Shown: positions 12,497-22,251 of the stretch, in pieces | Layout of the letters: each line of letters starts with the position of its first letter | How positions within the stretch are numbered: position 1 is the stretch's first letter | DNA from: Prado023 sp963700395 | GTDB taxonomy: Bacteria; Actinomycetota; Actinomycetes; S36-B12; CAIYMF01 | Assembly: GCA_963700395.1 (NCBI GenBank) | Contig: CAVOXI010000001.1 | Coordinates: forward strand, 310,001-374,000 | Reading direction: 5' to 3' | Length of the DNA: 64,000 nucleotides | Position numbers and translations under genes: made by a program | Notes under the pieces: model-generated | Told to the model about the DNA's origin: nothing | The model's input: the letters and a program-made list of their open reading frames with translations, nothing else | Databases searched by the model: none

Positions 12497-15031
12497 ATGC
12501 TCAAGGCAACATGGCGCTCGTTGAAGGCGCACAAGGCGAGGATGCTGCTGTCCGGGCTGGCCGTGGTGCTCGGGGTCGCCTTCGTGGTGGGCACGTTCAT
12601 CTTCACCGACACGCTCAAGGGCACCTTCGACGAGCTGTTCAGCAACGAGGTCGCCGACGTCGTCGTGACCCAGCAGCTCGAGGTGGGCGCTGACGACGGT
12701 CGCGGCTCGGTGGTCTCGGTGGTGCCCGAGTCCGTGCTCGACGAGGTCCGCGACATGCCGGGGGTGGCCCGCGCGACCGGCGACGTCCAGGTGCTGGGCG
12801 TCACCCTGATCGACCCTGCCGGGGACCCCATCGGGGGCAACGGGCCACCGCAGTTCGGGTTCTCCTTCCCGGAGTACCCGGACGATCCGCAGCTGAGCGG
12901 GCTGTCCATCGTCGAGGGTCGCGCGCCGAGCGCACCCGAGGAGATCGTCGTCGACCTGCAGACCGCCGAGAAGGGTGGGTTCAAGGTGGGTGACACCGTC
13001 ACGGTCGTCACCCAGGGACCACGCATCGAGGCGCCGCTCGTCGGACTGGCCCGTTACGGGGTCAGCGGCGGGTTGGCCGGGGCGACGCTGACGCTCTTCG
13101 ACCGGCAGTACGCCCAGGAGACCTTCCTGGGCGAGGACGCGTGGAACCAGGTCTCGGTCGTGGGGGACGAGGGCACGTCCCCGGAGCAGCTTCGCGATGA
13201 TGTGTCCGCCCTGCTCGGTGCCGGCTACAAGGTGACGACCGGCCAGGAGCTCCAGGACGAGGCCGCGGAGCAGCTCAGCACCGCGCTGGGCTTCATCAAC
13301 ACCTTCCTCCTGGTCTTCGCGTTCATCGCGCTCTTCGTGGGCACCTTCATCATCCTGAACACCTTCTCGATGCTGGTCGCGCGGCGCACCCGGGAGCTGG
13401 CGCTCCTGCGGGCGATCGGCGCCAGCAAGCGCCAGATCACCTGGTCGGTGGTCGGGGAGGCGTTCCTGCTCGGCCTTCTCGGCGGTGCGCTGGGGATCCT
13501 GCTGGGCATCGGCGTGGCGCTCGGGCTGCGCGCGCTGCTCGGAGTCATCGGGGCGGAGCTCCCGGCGGGCAACCTTGTCCTGGCACCCCGCACGCTCGTG
13601 CTGGGCATGTCGGTCGGCGTCATCGTGACGGTCGTGGCGGCGTGGTTCCCCGCGCGGCGCGCCTCGCAGGTGCCGCCGGTGGCCGCCATGCGCGACGACA
13701 TCGCTCTTCCGGCCAAAGGCCTGCGTGTGCGCGCCATCGTCGGTGGGCTCTTCACCGGCCTCGGAGCTCTCGCGCTGCTCGTCGCCGTGCTCAGCGCGGA
13801 CCTGCCCCGGCGCCTGACGGTCGCCGGGCTGGGCGCCTTCGGGCTCCTTCTCGGCATCATCATCCTGGCTCCGGTGTTCAGCCGTGGCCTCGTGGGCGCC
13901 GTCGGTGCCCCCGTCACCCGCCTGGGTTCCGTCGGGACGCTGGCTGTGCGCAACGCCCAGCGCGACCGGCGACGGACCGCTGCGACCGCGACCGCCATCC
14001 TCGTGGGGCTTGCCCTGGTCACCGCGATCGGCGTCCTCGGCTCCTCCACCACCAAGTCGACCGACGCGCTGGTCGACGAGGTCGTGACTGCCGACTTCAT
14101 CGTGCAGCCCACCAGCTTCGTGCCGTTCTCCACCGAGGTCGGCGACGCCATCGAGGCCGTTCCCGGGATCGCCCTGGTCTCGCGCGTGCGGCAGGTCCCG
14201 GCCGTCATCGACGGGGGCGAGGTGCTGGTCACCGGCGTGCAGCCGGACACCATCGGGCAGGTGCAGACGCTGGGAATGGAGGCCGCCTCCCTGGCCTCCG
14301 GTGGGATCGTGGTCGACACGGAGACCGCCACCAAGTCGGGTGCGGCCATCGGCGACACGGTCGACGTCACCTGGGGCAACGGCAACAAGGACTCACTCGA
14401 GCTCACCCAGATCTATGAGGGCCAGGCTGCGTTCTCCGGTTGGGCCGTGTCGCTGGAGACGATGGAGGCCGCAGGGCTGCCCGTGGTCGACTCGTTCCTG
14501 TACGCACCCCTGGAGCCCGGCGCGGACCTCGCTGCGGTGCGTGCCGAGCTCGACAAGGTGCAGGCCCAGTACCCGACTGTCCAGATCCTGGACCAGACCG
14601 AGTTCAAGGAGTCGATCTCCGGGCAGATCAACCAGCTGCTGAGCCTGGTCTACGCCCTGCTCGGGCTGAGCGTGATCATCGCCATCTTCGGGGTGATCAA
14701 CACCCTCGCGCTGTCGATCATCGAGCGCACCCGGGAGATCGGGATGCTGCGGGCCGTCGGGATGCTGCGCAAGCAGGTCCGCACGATGATCCGCTGGGAG
14801 TCGATCGTCATCAGCTTCTTCGGCGCCTTCACCGGCGTGGCCCTCGGGCTGCTGCTGGGGGTCGCCCTCCAGCGGCTGCTGGTCGATGACGGGATCACCG
14901 AGCTGGCGATCCCGTGGACGCTGATCATCGTGGTTCTCGTGGCGACCGCGATCGTCGGCGTCCTGGCGGCCGTGTGGCCGGCCCGGCGCGCAGCCAACCT
15001 CGACGTGCTGATGGCCATCCGGACGGAGTAG
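12497..15031 (+). CDS. FtsX-like ABC transporter permease
   Basis: 844 residues with two FtsX/MacB permease repeats: an N-terminal transmembrane helix (MLLSGLAVVLGVAFVVGTFI), a large extracytoplasmic MacB-core-like domain, three helices (FINTFLLVFAFIALFVGTFIILN, the cluster after ALLRAIGASKRQI, and GMSVGVIVTVVAAW), then a second copy of the same plan ending in SLVYALLGLSVIIAIFGVINTLAL, a loop with MLRAVGMLRKQ, and two final helices. The duplicated 'LRAIGA/LRAVGM' coupling motif is typical. Works with the ATPase encoded immediately upstream. Actinobacterial exporters of this layout often handle lipophilic compounds or envelope lipids; no specific substrate is indicated. Confidence 0.9.
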   Translation: MLKATWRSLKAHKARMLLSGLAVVLGVAFVVGTFIFTDTLKGTFDELFSNEVADVVVTQQLEVGADDGRGSVVSVVPESVLDEVRDMPGVARATGDVQVLGVTLIDPAGDPIGGNGPPQFGFSFPEYPDDPQLSGLSIVEGRAPSAPEEIVVDLQTAEKGGFKVGDTVTVVTQGPRIEAPLVGLARYGVSGGLAGATLTLFDRQYAQETFLGEDAWNQVSVVGDEGTSPEQLRDDVSALLGAGYKVTTGQELQDEAAEQLSTALGFINTFLLVFAFIALFVGTFIILNTFSMLVARRTRELALLRAIGASKRQITWSVVGEAFLLGLLGGALGILLGIGVALGLRALLGVIGAELPAGNLVLAPRTLVLGMSVGVIVTVVAAWFPARRASQVPPVAAMRDDIALPAKGLRVRAIVGGLFTGLGALALLVAVLSADLPRRLTVAGLGAFGLLLGIIILAPVFSRGLVGAVGAPVTRLGSVGTLAVRNAQRDRRRTAATATAILVGLALVTAIGVLGSSTTKSTDALVDEVVTADFIVQPTSFVPFSTEVGDAIEAVPGIALVSRVRQVPAVIDGGEVLVTGVQPDTIGQVQTLGMEAASLASGGIVVDTETATKSGAAIGDTVDVTWGNGNKDSLELTQIYEGQAAFSGWAVSLETMEAAGLPVVDSFLYAPLEPGADLAAVRAELDKVQAQYPTVQILDQTEFKESISGQINQLLSLVYALLGLSVIIAIFGVINTLALSIIERTREIGMLRAVGMLRKQVRTMIRWESIVISFFGAFTGVALGLLLGVALQRLLVDDGITELAIPWTLIIVVLVATAIVGVLAAVWPARRAANLDVLMAIRTE

Positions 15032-15040
15032 GGACTGCGG

Positions 15041-15100
15041 CCGGGCCGGGCTGTCAGATCCCGGGCCGGGCTGTCAGATCCTGGGCCGGGCTGTCAGATC
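15041..15100. repeat. Three tandem copies of a 20-bp unit
   Basis: The unit ccgggccgggctgtcagatc occurs at 15041-15060 and 15061-15080 exactly, and at 15081-15100 with one change (C to T at its second base). It starts 10 bp after the permease stop and ends 31 bp before the stop of the convergent nuclease gene. Confidence 0.9.
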
Positions 15101-15131
15101 CTGGCATCTGCCGCCGGAAACCCCGAGGGTC

Positions 15132-16044
15132 CTACGCTGGCGAACTCACCTCGCCGGTGAGTGTCGCCGCTGGCGCGTCGTCCGTGGCTTCGTCCACAGC
15201 AGGGGCTTCACGAGCAGCGTTCACCGACGGCAGAGGTGGGGGAGTCCCACCCCACTCGGGGCACAGCGCCTGGTGAGCGCACCACTTGCAGAGCGCCGAG
15301 GGCCTGGGACGCCAGTCGCCGGACTCCATGGCGCGCTCGATCGCCGTCCACAGCGCCTCGACCTTGCGCTGCATCGCGCGCAGGTCCTGCTCGTCGGGCT
15401 CGTAGCGAAGGACGACTCCGGTGGACAGGTACATGAGCTGGAGCATGGTGGGCAGCTCGCCGCGCATGCGCCAGATCGCCAGGGCGTAGAACCTCATCTG
15501 GAACATCGCCCGGGCCTCGAACCCGACGCCCGGTGGCTTGCCGGTCTTGTAGTCCACCACGCGCAGCTGCCCGGTGGGCGCCTGGTCGAGGCGGTCGACG
15601 AAGCCCGCGCAGTACCAGCCCCGAGGGCAGCTCGGCCTGCACCTGCAGCTCGCGAGCGGCCGGCTCGAGCCGGGTGGGGTCCTCCATGGCGAAGTACGAC
15701 TCGACGAGGTCACCCGCGCCCCGCAGCCAGTCGAGCGGGTCCGTGTCGGCGTCGGCCAGCATCCCGACCACCTCGGGGCGCTCGGCCACGAGCAGGTCCC
15801 ATTGCGGCCCCACGAGGGCAATCGCCTCGTCCAGGGTTCGTTGCCCGGCGGGGAGGTCGTAGAGCGCCTCGAGCACCGCGTGCACAAGCGTGCCACGCAC
15901 AGCCGCCGGGCTGGGCGGCTCCGGCAGGCGATCGAGGACCCGGAACCGGTACAGCAGCGGGCATGACTGGAAGTCCAGGGCGCGCGACGGCGACAGCGAA
16001 CGAATGGGACGCTGGCTCAGGTCGCTCGGATCGGGCATGGCCAC
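15132..16044 (-). CDS. RecB-like PD-(D/E)XK nuclease with Fe-S cysteines (one +1 break)
   Basis: About 303 residues once a break near 15618 is repaired by removing one base in the G run (giving LPSGWYCAGFVDRLDQ). The N-terminus SPSRALDFQSCPLLYRFRVL supplies the first cysteine, and CKWCAHQALCP near the C-terminus supplies three more, the spacing of the iron-sulfur cluster in AddB/Cas4-like RecB nucleases. The catalytic lysine motif is VVDYKTGKPP. Stand-alone actinobacterial members are annotated as PD-(D/E)XK nucleases of unknown role. Divergent from the site-2 protease gene across a 301-bp spacer. Confidence 0.85.
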
Positions 16045-16192
16045 AACCTACGTCCGGGGTCCGACACCGCGTACCCGACGCCACCCAGTGTGACGTGACC
16101 ACGCCACGCCGCGACCATCGCACGACGCGACCCACGCACACCGCCGATGCCTCACTCGGCACGTCACCGCTCTCCTCGGGGGGCGCTGCGGC

Positions 16193-16260
16193 ATCTGCTC
16201 CCGATCCCGCGGTTTGCTCCCCAACGGACGGGAGCAGATCGACGTTCTGGGAGCAGATCG
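16193..16260. repeat. Inverted repeat plus extra copy of GGGAGCAGAT in a 301-bp spacer
   Basis: The spacer 16045-16345 between divergent genes holds no gene that I can see. ATCTGCTCCCG (16193-16203) and CGGGAGCAGAT (16229-16239) form a perfect 11-bp inverted repeat, and GGGAGCAGATCG recurs at 16249-16260. This looks like a multi-site operator or hairpin; the factor is unknown. Confidence 0.7.
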
Positions 16261-16333
16261 CTGTCGACCGGGTGGATCGCCTCACAGCGTCCTGCGCGGC
16301 TCGGGTGCGGGCACCGGTGTTCGGTGGGCCGCC

Positions 16334-16339
16334 TACGAT
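16334..16339 (+). promoter_or_regulatory. -10 element TACGAT, leaderless-type
   Basis: TACGAT lies 6 nt before the GTG start of the site-2 protease gene, so transcription would begin at or beside the start codon. Confidence 0.45.
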
Positions 16340-16345
16340 GGTGGG

Positions 16346-17434
16346 GTGGCCAGCCCGACGACCCGCATCGCCGGGATCCCCGTGGAGATCCCGCCCAGCG
16401 GGATCCTGGGGGTCGCGCTGCTTGCCTACCTGTGGATCCCGGCCTTCACGCTTGACGGGGTGCTGAGCCCGTGGGTCCTGGCCCTCGCCTTCGCAGTCCT
16501 GCTCAGCCTGGCCACGTTGATCCACGAGTTCGCGCACGCGCTCCTTGCCCGGGCCCTCGGCTTCCCGGTCCACCGGGTCGTGCTCCAGCTGCTCGGAGGG
16601 GTCACCCACTTCGAGCGCAGCCGTCAGGCGCCGATGGCCGAGGCGGCCGTGGCTGCTGCCGGACCGATCGCCACGTTCGTGCTCGCTGGCGTCAGCTACG
16701 CCGCCACGAGGGTGCTGGATCCGGCCAGTGCTGCCGGCGCGCTGGCTCGCGCGCTGACCTGGGCCAACCTGATCATCGGGATCTACAACTCCCTGCCCGG
16801 GATCCCGCTGGATGGGGGCAACGTGCTGCGCTGCCTGATCTGGGCGGCCTCGGGCTCGGAGCGTCGTGGCACCGTGGTTGCGGCGTGGGTGGGCCGCGCC
16901 CTGGCTGTGCTCACGCTCCTGTCGCCACTGGCCCTGTCGCTGCTCACCGGGGTCTCTGCCGACCTGCTCATGTACGTGGTGGCCGGCCTGGTCGCCGCGA
17001 TGCTCTACACCGGAGCGACAGCCCAGCTGCGCGCGGTGGATCTGCGCGCCCGGGCCAGCACGCTGACCGCCGGGGGACTGGCGCGGCGGGCGATCCCGGT
17101 TGACCGTGACCTGCCGCTGGCCGAGGCGATCCGCAGGGCCAACGCCGCCGGCGCCGGAGCGCTCGTCCTGGTGGACTCCCGGGGAGTCCCCACCGGTATC
17201 GGACAGCACGACGCCATCGCCGCCGTGCCGGAGCAGCGCCGGCCCTGGGTCTCGGTCTCGTCGGTCTCCCGGCCCATCGACGGAGATGGCGCCATCGCCC
17301 GTGACCTGGCGGGGACCGATCTGCTGGCGGAGGTGGCCCGTCGCGGGCGCGAGGAGCTCCTCGTGGTCGACCCCGACGGGCTGGTGTACGGCGTGCTGCT
17401 CGTCGCCGACGTCGAGGCGGCGCTCAAGGGCTGA
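16346..17434 (+). CDS. Site-2 (M50) intramembrane metalloprotease with C-terminal CBS-like region
   Basis: About 362 residues. The zinc-binding IHEFAHALLARALG motif lies in the second membrane segment (about residue 56), and NSLPGIPLDGGNVLR supplies the third ligand region, as in Rip/SpoIVFB-type proteases. After further helices (to about residue 225) a soluble part (AIPVDRDLPLAEAIRRANAAGAGALVLVD onward) resembles a CBS pair. Such enzymes cleave membrane-embedded substrates, often anti-sigma factors. Start: the GTG at 16346 is preferred because TACGAT lies 6 nt upstream, the spacing of a leaderless promoter; the frame runs further upstream but into the repeat-rich spacer. Confidence 0.85.
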   Translation: MASPTTRIAGIPVEIPPSGILGVALLAYLWIPAFTLDGVLSPWVLALAFAVLLSLATLIHEFAHALLARALGFPVHRVVLQLLGGVTHFERSRQAPMAEAAVAAAGPIATFVLAGVSYAATRVLDPASAAGALARALTWANLIIGIYNSLPGIPLDGGNVLRCLIWAASGSERRGTVVAAWVGRALAVLTLLSPLALSLLTGVSADLLMYVVAGLVAAMLYTGATAQLRAVDLRARASTLTAGGLARRAIPVDRDLPLAEAIRRANAAGAGALVLVDSRGVPTGIGQHDAIAAVPEQRRPWVSVSSVSRPIDGDGAIARDLAGTDLLAEVARRGREELLVVDPDGLVYGVLLVADVEAALKG

Positions 17435-17457
17435 GCCGGGCACACCGAGTCGGCGCA

Positions 17458-17463
17458 TAGGGT
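17458..17463 (+). promoter_or_regulatory. -10 element TAGGGT, leaderless-type
   Basis: TAGGGT lies 6 nt before the ATG at 17470 of the tRNA methyltransferase gene. Confidence 0.45.
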
Positions 17464-17469
17464 CAGCCC

Positions 17470-18503
17470 ATGACCGAGCCCACCCCCTCGACCGAGCCGC
17501 ACCCCCATCGACCGAGCCGACCGCTGTCGGCGTCTCCGCACCGACGCCGACGCCCCGGGCTGACCGGCACGGACAGCTCCAGCCGGGCGACCTGGTCCAG
17601 CTGACCGATCCCAAGGGCCGCCACCACACCTTCGCGCTGGTCCCGGGCAAGGAGTTCCACACGCACAAGGGCGCCCTGGCGCACGACGACCTCATCGGCC
17701 AGCCCGAGGGGGTCGTCGTGACCACTCTGGCGGGCGTCCCGTACCTGGTGCTGCGCCCGCTGCTCCGCGACTTCGTCCTCTCGATGCCGCGAGGGGCGAC
17801 CGTCATCTACCCGAAGGACGCCGCGGCGATCGTGGGCCTCGCCGACATCTTCCCCGGGGCGCACGTGGTCGAGGCCGGCGTCGGCTCCGGGGCCCTCACG
17901 TGCTCCCTGCTGCGCGCGGTGGGGCCGACCGGACGGGTCACGTCGTTCGAGCGGCGCGCCGACTTCGCCGAGATCGCGACCGCCAATGTCGAGCGCTTCC
18001 TCGGCGGACCGCAGCCCAACTGGACCGTCGCGGTGGGCGACCTCCAGGACCGGCTCACGGAGACTGGCGTGCACCGCGTCGTCCTGGACATGCTGGCCCC
18101 CTGGGAGTGCGTCGATGCCGTGGCGGACGCGCTGATGCCCGGTGGGATCGTCGTGGCCTACCTGGCCACCACGACCCAGTTGTCGCGGATGGCCGAGACC
18201 CTGCGCGCGGACGGTCGCTTCACCGAGCCGGCAGCCAGTGAGCTGATGCTGCGCACCTGGCACCTCGAGGGCCTCGCCGTGCGCCCGGACCACCGGATGA
18301 CCGGCCACACGGGCTTCCTGCTGACCAGCCGCCGGCTGGCACCGGGGACCGTCCTGCCCGCCAAGCGCAGCCGCCCTGCGAAGGGCGCCTACGGCGAGGA
18401 CTACACCGGCCCCGGTGGTCCGGCTCCGGCGCCAGGCACCCCGGACGCAGGAGCGCCCGAGGCGGGTCCCGACAGCCCCCCACGGCGCCCAGCGCTGCCC
18501 TGA
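17470..18503 (+). CDS. trmI: tRNA (adenine-58-N1)-methyltransferase (frame shift in N-terminal linker)
   Basis: Close to mycobacterial Rv2118c in pattern: QLTDPKGRHHTFALVPGKEFHTHKG, then LRPLLRDFVLSMPRG and VIYPKDAAAIV, the AdoMet-binding VVEAGVGSGALTCSLLRAVG, and LDMLAPWE with the catalytic aspartate. It methylates A58 of tRNA as a tetramer. The good frame has no start codon near its N-terminus. The ATG at 17470, 6 nt after TAGGGT, opens MTEPTPSTEPHP in another frame, and the two join near 17513 only with a net -1 or +2 change, unlike the +1 breaks elsewhere. The region is an imperfect duplication of TCGACCGAGCCG, prone to copy or assembly error. The C-terminal 40 residues are Pro/Ala-rich. 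Confidence 0.85.
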
Positions 18504-18670
18504 CGCCCCGCTGACGCCCGCCCGCAGCCGTGCGTCCAGCGCGACACGCACCCCCACACGCCGCACCCGCACCTCACCCGAGCGCCCTCGGCGCCGTGCC
18601 CGGCGATGACTTGCTGCGCCAACGAGGCATCACTGGGTAGAGTCCGAAGGACCAGCGCAGGAGGTGTGCC

Positions 18671-20315
18671 ATGACAGGTCCGGTCGTGCCCCCCGATGTG
18701 GAGCGCCGCCTTCGATCCCTGCAGGACGAGCTCGATCGACTGTCGGACACCAACCGACGCCTCGCCGACACCCTGCGCGAGGCCCGCAACCAGATCGTCA
18801 CCCTGAAGGCAGAGGTCGACCGGCTGGCCGACCCGCCCAGCGGGTTCGGCGTGTTCGTGGGGCACAACCCCGACGGCACGGTCGACATCCACGCCCAGGG
18901 CCGCAAGCTGCGGGTGAGCGTGGCGCCCGGGGTCGGCGACCTCGTGCCCGGCCAGGAGGTCATGCTCAACGAGGCCATGAACGTCATCGCGGGCATGGGG
19001 TACGAGCGCACCGGCGAGATCGTCATGTTCAAGGAGCTGCTCGACGGTGGTGACCGCGCGCTGGTGATCGGGCACACCGACGAGGAGCGGGTGGTGCGCC
19101 TGGCCCAGACCCTGCTCGACCAGACGATCCGCGCCGGCGACTCGCTGCTGCTGGACCCCCGGTCGGCCTACGTCTACGAGCGCATCCCCAAGTCCGAGGT
19201 CGAGGAGCTCGTGCTCGAGGAGGTGCCCGACGTCGACTACTCGGACATCGGTGGCCTGGCCGGCCAGATCGAGATGATCCGCGATGCCGTGGAGCTGCCC
19301 TACGTGCACGCCGAGCTGTTCAAGGAGCACAAGCTGGCGGCGCCGAAGGGGATCCTGCTCTACGGCCCGCCCGGATGTGGCAAGACGATGATCGCCAAGG
19401 CGGTCGCGGCCTCCCTGGCGCGCAAGGTCGCCGAGCGCGAGGGCAAGTCGGCCGGGTCGCTCCTACTTCCTGAACATCAAGGGCCCCGAGCTGCTGAACA
19501 AGTACGTCGGCGAGACCGAGCGGCACATCCGGCTGGTGTTCCAACGGGCCCGGGAGAAGGCCACCGAGGGCACGCCGGTCATCGTCTTCTTCGACGAGAT
19601 GGACTCGCTGTTCCGCACCCGTGGCTCGGGGGTCAGCTCGGACGTCGAGAACACGATCGTCCCGCAGCTGCTCTCGGAGATCGACGGCGTCGAGGGCCTG
19701 GCCAACGTGATCGTCATCGGCGCCTCGAACCGCGAGGACATGATCGACCCGGCGATCCTGCGCCCGGGCCGCCTGGACGTGAAGATCAAGATCGAGCGAC
19801 CCGACGCCCAGGCAGCGGGCGACATCCTGAGCAAGTACCTCACCCCGGACCTGCCCCTGCACCCCGAGGACCTCGCCGAGAACGGCGGCTCGGCCGAAGC
19901 GGCCTGCGAGGCGATGATCCGGCGCACCGTGGAGCGGATGTACGTGGAGTCCGAGGAGAACCGGTTCCTCGAGGTCACCTACGCCAACGGCGACAAGGAG
20001 ACCCTGTACTTCAAGGACTTCAACTCCGGGGCCATGCTGGAGAACATCGTGGCGCGGGCGAAGAAGAACGCGATCAAGGAGTACCTCGACACCGGCCAGA
20101 AGGGCATCCGGGTCGCCCACCTGCTCACGGCCTGCATCGACGAGTTCCGCGAGAACGAGGACCTTCCGAACACCACCAACCCCGACGACTGGGCCCGCAT
20201 CTCGGGCAAGAAGGGCGAGCGGATCGTGTTCATCCGCACACTGGTCGCGGGCAAGAAGGGTACGGAGGCCGGGCGTTCGATCGAGACGGTGGCGAATACC
20301 GGCCAGTACCTGTGA
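18671..20315 (+). CDS. arc: Proteasome-activating AAA ATPase Mpa/ARC (one +1 break)
   Basis: Unfolds pupylated proteins and feeds them to the 20S proteasome. An N-terminal coiled coil (about residues 10-52) binds Pup; interdomain OB folds follow; the AAA module has Walker A GPPGCGKT near residue 232, Walker B VIVFFDEMDS and the ASNREDMIDPAILRPGR arginine-finger region. The chain ends NTGQYL, the C-terminal docking motif for the proteasome. Near 19460 one base must be removed (after GGGTCG) to reach SYFLNIKGPELLNKYVGETERH. Length, about 548 residues, is typical. Downstream the expected dop gene is separated by a PTS gene. A GAGG precedes the ATG. Confidence 0.95.
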
Positions 20316-20341
20316 GCCACCGCGCCACCGCGGTCCGATCT

Positions 20342-20373
20342 GAGTAGGTTGCGTGCTGTAAGTGCACCTACTC
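20342..20373 (+). promoter_or_regulatory. Hairpin leader just before the PTS start
   Basis: GAGTAGGT (20342-20349) and ACCTACTC (20366-20373) are perfect 8-bp complements around a 16-nt loop, ending 5 nt before the GGAGGA ribosome site of the PTS gene. It is more AT-rich than its surroundings and could be a repressor operator or an RNA antiterminator/attenuator. Confidence 0.5.
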
Positions 20374-20389
20374 TCACGTGGAGGACCGT

Positions 20390-22136
20390 ATGGCCGCCAA
20401 TGCGGTTGCACCCCCCAAGAAGAAGAAGATCGGCTTGTTCGGCCAGCTCCAGCGCGTCGGCAAGGCGCTCATGGTCCCGGTCGCCATCCTTCCGGCCGCG
20501 GGTCTGCTCCTCGGGCTCGGCGCCGGTGCCCAGAACATGTACAAGCAGATCAACGACGTCGACACCGTCCCGTGCGGGCATGTTCAAGCTGATCACCGAC
20601 ACGATGGTCGGCGCCGGCGACATCATCTTCGGCAACCTCGCCCTGCTGTTCGCGATCGGCGTGGCCATCGGCCTGACCGCTGACGCGGGCGTGGCCGCAC
20701 TGGCGGGCACGGCCGGCTTCCTGGTCTTCAACAAGGCCGTGAGCGTGTTCATGTCGATCCAGAACGTGAACACGATCACCTGCGCCCCCCAGGGCACCAC
20801 CGGGGTGGTCCCCGACACCTGCCCACCCGCTGATGCCGTCGTCACGACGGTCCTGAAATCGACGTCGGACCTCAGCTACTTCAGCGACCTGCCCTCGCCG
20901 GCGTTCGCGAACATCCTGGGGATCCCGACCCTGCAGACCGGCGTCTTCGGCGGCATCATCATCGGTGCGCTGGCTGCCTGGTGCTACAACAAGTGGTACC
21001 GCATCGAGCTGCCCCCGTACCTGGGGTTCTTCGCAGGCAAGCGCTTCGTCCCGATCGCCACGGCGACATTCGCCCTGCTCCTGGGACTGGTCGGCAGCTT
21101 CGTGTGGCCGCCCATCGGCGAGGCGATCAACTCCTTCGCGGACGCCATCAAGGGCCTCGGCGCCATCGGTGTCTTCATCTTCGGCCTGGTCGAACGCTCG
21201 CTGATCCCCTTCGGACTGCACCACATCTGGTACAGCCCGTTCTGGTTCCAGTTCGGTGAGTACACCAACAAGGCCGGCGAGATCATCACGGGCGACCAGC
21301 GCATGTGGTTCGCCCAGCTCGCCGACGACACACCCTTCGTCGACAACGCCGGGGACGCGACCGGCCGCTACATGACCGGCAAGTTCCCGTTCATGATGTT
21401 CGGCCTCCCGGCCGCCGCCTACGCGATGTACCGCCAGGCCAAGACCAGCCAGGCCAAGATCGCGGCCGGCATCCTGGCGTCGGCGGCGCTGACCTCGTTC
21501 CTCACGGGAATCACCGAGCCGATCGAGTTCACGTTCCTGTTCATCGCACCGTGGCTGTTCGGCATCCACGCGGTGTTCGCGGGCCTGTCCTTCATGATCA
21601 TGTACATGACCGGCACGTCCATCGGCCTGACCTTCTCCGGTGGGCTGATCGACTTCTTCCTGTTCGGCATCCTGCCCGGGCGGGAACCGTGGTGGAACGT
21701 GGTCATCCTGGGTCTCATCTACATCCCGATCTACTACTTCGTGTTCACGTGGGCAGTGAAGTGGAAGGATCTGGCCACTCCCGGCCGTGAGTCCGACGCG
21801 GACGCCATCGCTGACTACGGCGAGCACGAGGTCCAGCTGACCGACGAGCAGAAGGCGGCGGCGATCAAGGCCGCCGACATCGAAGCGGACATGAGCCATG
21901 CAGCGAAGGTCCTGGCAGCGTTCGGCGGCTTCGAGAACATCACCAGCGTCGATGCGTGCATCACCCGGCTGCGGATCTCGGTCAACGACAAGAGCAAGGT
22001 CGACAAGGCCAAGCTCAAGTCTCTGGGCGCCGCCGGCGTCCTCGAGGTCGGGGACAACATGCAGGCGATCTTCGGCACCCGTGCCGAGACGCTGAAGGGC
22101 GAGATCCTCGACCTGCCGGGAGCGCCTCAGCGGTAG
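20390..22136 (+). CDS. PTS EIIC-EIIB transporter, glucose/N-acetylglucosamine family (one +1 break)
   Basis: About 581 residues. The EIIC domain starts FGQLQRVGKALMVPVAILPAAGLLLGLG and carries PFGLHHIWYSPFWF and GITEPIEFTFLFIAPWLFGIHAVF, signatures of the glucose-glucoside class. The EIIB domain at the C-terminus has the phosphocysteine in SVDACITRLRISV. No EIIA is fused or adjacent, so it must borrow one. One base has to be removed near 20573 to join the first 60 residues to GMFKLITDTMVGAGDIIFGNLALLF. Glucose and GlcNAc cannot be told apart here. Its position between mpa and dop is unusual; a hairpin leader precedes it and a strong hairpin follows, so it behaves as its own unit. Confidence 0.85.
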
Positions 22137-22170
22137 GGATCGACCTGCACACAACTGAACACGATCGACC

Positions 22171-22209
22171 GTCGAGGGCGGGCGCTCCGCAGGGAGCCCC
22201 GCCCTCGAC
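22171..22209 (+). terminator. Strong hairpin after the PTS gene
   Basis: GTCGAGGGCGGG pairs perfectly with CCCGCCCTCGAC (12 bp), and GCTCC/GGAGC extends the stem inside. No T-run. It separates the PTS gene from dop. Confidence 0.75.
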
Positions 22210-22239
22210 GCATGGCCCAGAGCGCTCGGGGACCAGCCC

Positions 22240-22245
22240 TATGCT
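22240..22245 (+). promoter_or_regulatory. -10 element TATGCT, leaderless-type, for dop
   Basis: TATGCT ends 6 nt before the dop ATG at 22252 and there is no ribosome-binding sequence in between. Confidence 0.5.
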
Positions 22246-22251
22246 GGCCCC

